In this document: positions 5,560 to 7,158 of the stretch, piece by piece
How positions within the stretch are numbered: the first letter of the stretch is position 1
How the letters are laid out: the number at the start of each line of letters is the position of its first letter
Assembly: GCA_045543675.1 (NCBI GenBank)
Contig: JAZPXM010000032.1
Span: 1 to 7,158, forward strand
Reading direction: 5' to 3'
Source: URNF01 sp045543675
Lineage (GTDB): Bacteria; Bacillota; Clostridia; Oscillospirales; Acutalibacteraceae
DNA: 7,158 nucleotides
Program-made: the position numbers and the translations under genes
Notes under the pieces: generated by a model
Told to the model about the DNA's origin: nothing
Database searches by the model: none
Seen by the model: the letters and a program-made list of their open reading frames with translations, nothing else

Positions 5560-6509
5560 TGTTAGCATTTATTGTCAGTGCAATCCGCCTCGGTATGACC
5601 TTTCTGTTCGGCTCGACAGGCGAGACGATTGCGGAAAAATCGGGGCATTTAAATCTCGGCATCCCCGGCGTGATGTGCGTCGGCGCTTCTTGCGGTTGTT
5701 ATGCGGAATATCTGTACATTACCGCTGCAGGTGTGCGTAATATCAATCCCTTGCTCGCGGTGATCATTCCGCTTGTTGCGGCGTTTGCGGGCGGTGCGAT
5801 AGTGGGTCTTATTTTCGGCTTTCTGACCGTTACCCTGCGTGCCAACCAAAACGTAACCGGTTTGGCACTCACCACGTTCGGCGTCGGCGTTTCCAATTTT
5901 ATGATTTCCAAAGCAGGTCTTATTTTCAGTAAAGGCAGTAAGTATTTCACCGCATCTTTGCCGTTTGCAAAGGACCTTGGTTGGTTCGGTGAAATTTTCC
6001 TGTCCCACGGTATTTTCGTATATTTGGCGATTGTGATTGCAGTCGCAACGTCTTTTGTGCTTAATCGCACCCGTGTTGGGTTGCACCTGCGTGCAGTGGG
6101 AGAAAATCCTGCCACTGCGGACGCGGCGGGTATCAATGTTGCCCGTTATCGGTATCTCGCCACCTGCATTGGTTGCGGTGTCGCAGGGCTGGGTGGTCTT
6201 TCGTTCATTATGGATTATTTGCACGGCAACTGGGAATATTGCATTGATGCTATCGGTTGGTTGTGTATTGCGTTGGTTATTTTCACTGCTTGGAAACCCG
6301 CATTGGGTATCGCAGGCTCCATTCTGTTTGGCGGTTTGTATATTGCCAGCAGTTATATCACCGGCGTTGGTTTTGCGGAAAAAGAACTGTTTAAGATGTT
6401 GCCGTACGTGGTAACGCTGGTGGTGCTCATCATCACGAGTATGCGTAAAAAACGCGAACTGCAGCCTCCCGCCCATCTAGGATTGAACTACTTCCGCGAA
6501 GAAAGATAG
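5559..6509 (+). CDS. nupQ: ABC importer permease, second subunit (BPD_transp_2 family)
   Basis: This 316-aa membrane protein is the other half of the channel. It is shorter than its partner, as in YufP/YufQ-type pairs. Blocks visible are ETIAEKSGHLNLGIPGVM (22-39, the counterpart of the GAEGQ region), RANQNVTGLALTTFG (94-108), GLHLRAVGENPATADAAGI (174-192, coupling loop), AIGWLCIALVIFTAWKP (231-247), and the C-terminal signature LQPPAHLGLNYFREER (301-316), which I recognise as typical of this subfamily. Hydrophobic segments lie near 36-56, 63-90, 97-115, 150-170, 196-216, 231-243, 249-267 and 281-294. ATG 5559 overlaps the upstream TGA (TGATG), with AAGGAGG (5545-5551) 7 nt before it. It is the last gene of the operon, with a strong terminator about 50 nt downstream. 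Confidence 0.95.
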   Translation: MLAFIVSAIRLGMTFLFGSTGETIAEKSGHLNLGIPGVMCVGASCGCYAEYLYITAAGVRNINPLLAVIIPLVAAFAGGAIVGLIFGFLTVTLRANQNVTGLALTTFGVGVSNFMISKAGLIFSKGSKYFTASLPFAKDLGWFGEIFLSHGIFVYLAIVIAVATSFVLNRTRVGLHLRAVGENPATADAAGINVARYRYLATCIGCGVAGLGGLSFIMDYLHGNWEYCIDAIGWLCIALVIFTAWKPALGIAGSILFGGLYIASSYITGVGFAEKELFKMLPYVVTLVVLIITSMRKKRELQPPAHLGLNYFREER

Positions 6510-6561
6510 GCTGTCGAGCGAAACTACCGTATATGTCGGGTGAGACAGAAAAATCAAGGAC

Positions 6562-6598
6562 AAAAAAACCGACTTGTGAAAACAAGTCGGTTTTTTTT
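6562..6598 (+). terminator. Strong rho-independent terminator ending the operon
   Basis: CCGACTTGT (6569-6577) and ACAAGTCGG (6582-6590) form a perfect 9-bp stem with a GAAA (GNRA) tetraloop. Seven A residues (6562-6568) precede it and eight T residues (6591-6598) follow. The symmetry means it could also stop transcripts arriving on the - strand. Confidence 0.96.
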
Positions 6599-6643
6599 GT
6601 AGCAGTACACAAGGGACCTCTTTAGGATTGTTGACGTATATGT

Positions 6644-6664
6644 TTGAAATATTAGATATTTCAA
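6644..6664. repeat. Perfect AT-rich palindrome at the left edge of the hairpin chain
   Basis: TTGAAATAT (6644-6652) and ATATTTCAA (6656-6664) form a 9-bp inverted repeat with a 3-nt spacer. It immediately precedes the hairpin chain and may mark its left end. The AT-rich stem would be weak as RNA and might equally be a protein-binding site. No assignment is possible. Confidence 0.5.
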
Positions 6665-6668
6665 GGTG

Positions 6669-6767
6669 ATTTCATATCCATTCCTTCATACGCGAAGCGT
6701 ATATCATCTGCGTAGCAGATATCATAGCGTCAGCTATATCACCCGTTCCGACAAGAACGGATATCAT
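6669..6767. repeat. Chain of four short hairpins, each followed by ATATCA(T/C)
   Basis: The hairpins are ATACGC-GAA-GCGTAT (6688-6702), ATCTGC-GTA-GCAGAT (6706-6720), ATAGC-GTCA-GCTAT (6724-6737) and CCGTTC-N6-GAACGG (6743-6760). The linker ATATCA(T/C) begins at 6701, 6719, 6736 and 6761, with a degenerate ATTTCAT at 6669. Stem sequences differ between units, but the linker and the design recur. This points to a structured mobile or RNA element, not a simple tandem repeat. I recall similar chains in other gut Clostridia genomes but cannot check. There is no coding frame, and unit spacing (18, 17, 25 nt) is too short and irregular for a CRISPR array. Confidence 0.65.
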
Positions 6768-6811
6768 TGAAAAAAGTCACCTTTGTCGGTAGACAAAAGT
6801 GACTTTTTTCA
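6768..6811. terminator. Long symmetrical stem-loop, probable bidirectional terminator
   Basis: TGAAAAAAGTCAC (6768-6780) pairs with GTGACTTTTTTCA (6799-6811), 13 bp. After one C-A mismatch, TTTGTC (6782-6787) pairs with GACAAA (6792-6797) around a GGTA loop. The A6 and T6 runs give a U-tract on either strand. It directly follows the hairpin chain, of which it may be the right end. It lies between the + strand operon and the convergent - strand gene ending at 6873, where it could stop both. Confidence 0.8.
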
Positions 6812-6821
6812 TGCCAAAGAG

Positions 6822-6864
6822 CGACTAAAAGTAGTGTGAGTAGGGGTAAGAACGACCAAAAGTA
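6822..6864. repeat. Short direct repeat CGACYAAAAGTA
   Basis: CGACTAAAAGTA (6822-6833) and CGACCAAAAGTA (6853-6864) match at 11 of 12 positions, with 31 nt between their starts. They lie between the terminator-like stem and the stop codon of the - strand gene. They may be the trace of a small duplication or of insertion-element ends. The significance is uncertain. Confidence 0.35.
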
Positions 6865-6872
6865 CATCACGG

Positions 6873-7157
6873 TTATTTATATTGTTGCGGCAAATGCTGT
6901 AGCAACGAGTCTGGATGAGATCCGATTATTATTTGATTAGTTACTTCAATAATTGTAAAGTCATCTTTTTGAAAACTATCAACAAAGCTTTGCTCGTTCT
7001 CATATAATATTTCTTTAACATACCACGGTTTGTTTGATTGAGGTGTCAGTTCAAGATAGACCACTTTTTCTTCTGCTTCAAAGGTCAAAATTGTATGTGG
7101 AGTCTTTTTAACATTATGATGAAGTAGCCAAATTTTACTTGGGACATTAAATTCATC
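6873..7157 (-). CDS. C-terminal fragment of an unrecognised protein (runs off the window)
   Basis: The - strand frame is open from the window edge (7157) to TAA at 6875-6873, giving at least 94 residues. An in-frame TTG at 7088 would give only 71, but coding-like sequence (DEFNVPSKIWLLHHNVKK) continues upstream to the edge, so the true start is very likely outside. There is no signal peptide or membrane segment in the visible part. It has alternating hydrophobic and charged stretches such as EEKVVYLELTP and DFTIIEVTNQIIIG, suggesting beta-rich structure. The C-terminus is hydrophilic (LLQHLPQQYK). Codon use is AT-rich (AAA, GAA, ATA, TTT), unlike the purine operon, which may mean a different origin or low expression. 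I do not recognise a family. Confidence 0.6.
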   Translation of the reverse strand, partial: DEFNVPSKIWLLHHNVKKTPHTILTFEAEEKVVYLELTPQSNKPWYVKEILYENEQSFVDSFQKDDFTIIEVTNQIIIGSHPDSLLQHLPQQYK

Positions 7158-7158
7158 T

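Noticed and set aside
5649..6476. 275-codon open frame on the - strand inside the second permease gene
   Set aside because: The permease has clear family motifs across the whole interval. The antisense translation is low-complexity and has no domain or Shine-Dalgarno.
6688..6767. CRISPR-like array
   Set aside because: Repeats are 7 nt, spacing is 17-25 nt and irregular, the intervening segments are self-complementary stems rather than spacers, and no cas gene is present.

Overview
The window looks like chromosomal DNA from a low-to-mid GC Firmicute, probably an uncultured gut-type Clostridia (Oscillospirales-like). The grounds are AAGGAGG-type ribosome sites at 7-8 nt spacing, GTG as well as ATG starts, U-tract terminators, lipoproteins with classical lipoboxes, and small palindromic intergenic repeats. 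Taxonomy is inference from style, not from a marker gene.

Layout. (1) Bases 1-111 may hold the last codons of an upstream gene whose tail is formed by a palindromic repeat (56-102). (2) Bases 160-733 hold a small cassette: a possible gene remnant (205-342) and an 86-aa orphan lipoprotein gene (405-665). It is bracketed by REP-like sequences that share a perfect 16-bp inverted repeat, and it closes with a strong terminator (758-789). (3) Bases 821-6509 are the core: a good extended -10 promoter, then xanthine phosphoribosyltransferase (xpt), a BMP-family substrate-binding lipoprotein, a double-domain ABC ATPase and two BPD_transp_2 permeases. All run on the + strand and end at a strong terminator (6562-6598). 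(4) Bases 6510-6872 contain no gene. They hold that terminator, a chain of short hairpins each followed by ATATCA(T/C), and a long symmetrical terminator-like stem. (5) Bases 6873-7157 hold the C-terminal end of an AT-rich, unrecognised gene on the - strand that runs off the window.

How the genes work together. The four transporter genes have the order and families of the Bacillus subtilis NupNOPQ (YufNOPQ) guanosine importer. The lipoprotein captures a ligand outside the membrane, the two permeases form the channel and the tandem ATPase drives import. Having xpt first in the same transcription direction suggests that the imported material feeds purine salvage: Xpt turns xanthine plus PRPP into XMP, a GMP precursor. 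The ligand (base or nucleoside) cannot be read from the sequence. Two strong stem-loops between the binding-protein gene and the ATPase gene probably set the high binding-protein to membrane-complex ratio typical of ABC importers. The predicted xpt leader is only about 40 nt, too short for the purine riboswitch that often controls xpt.

I see no phage, CRISPR, defence or biosynthetic system. The most unusual material is non-coding: the inverted REP-like pair, the coding-tail repeat and the hairpin chain at 6644-6811.
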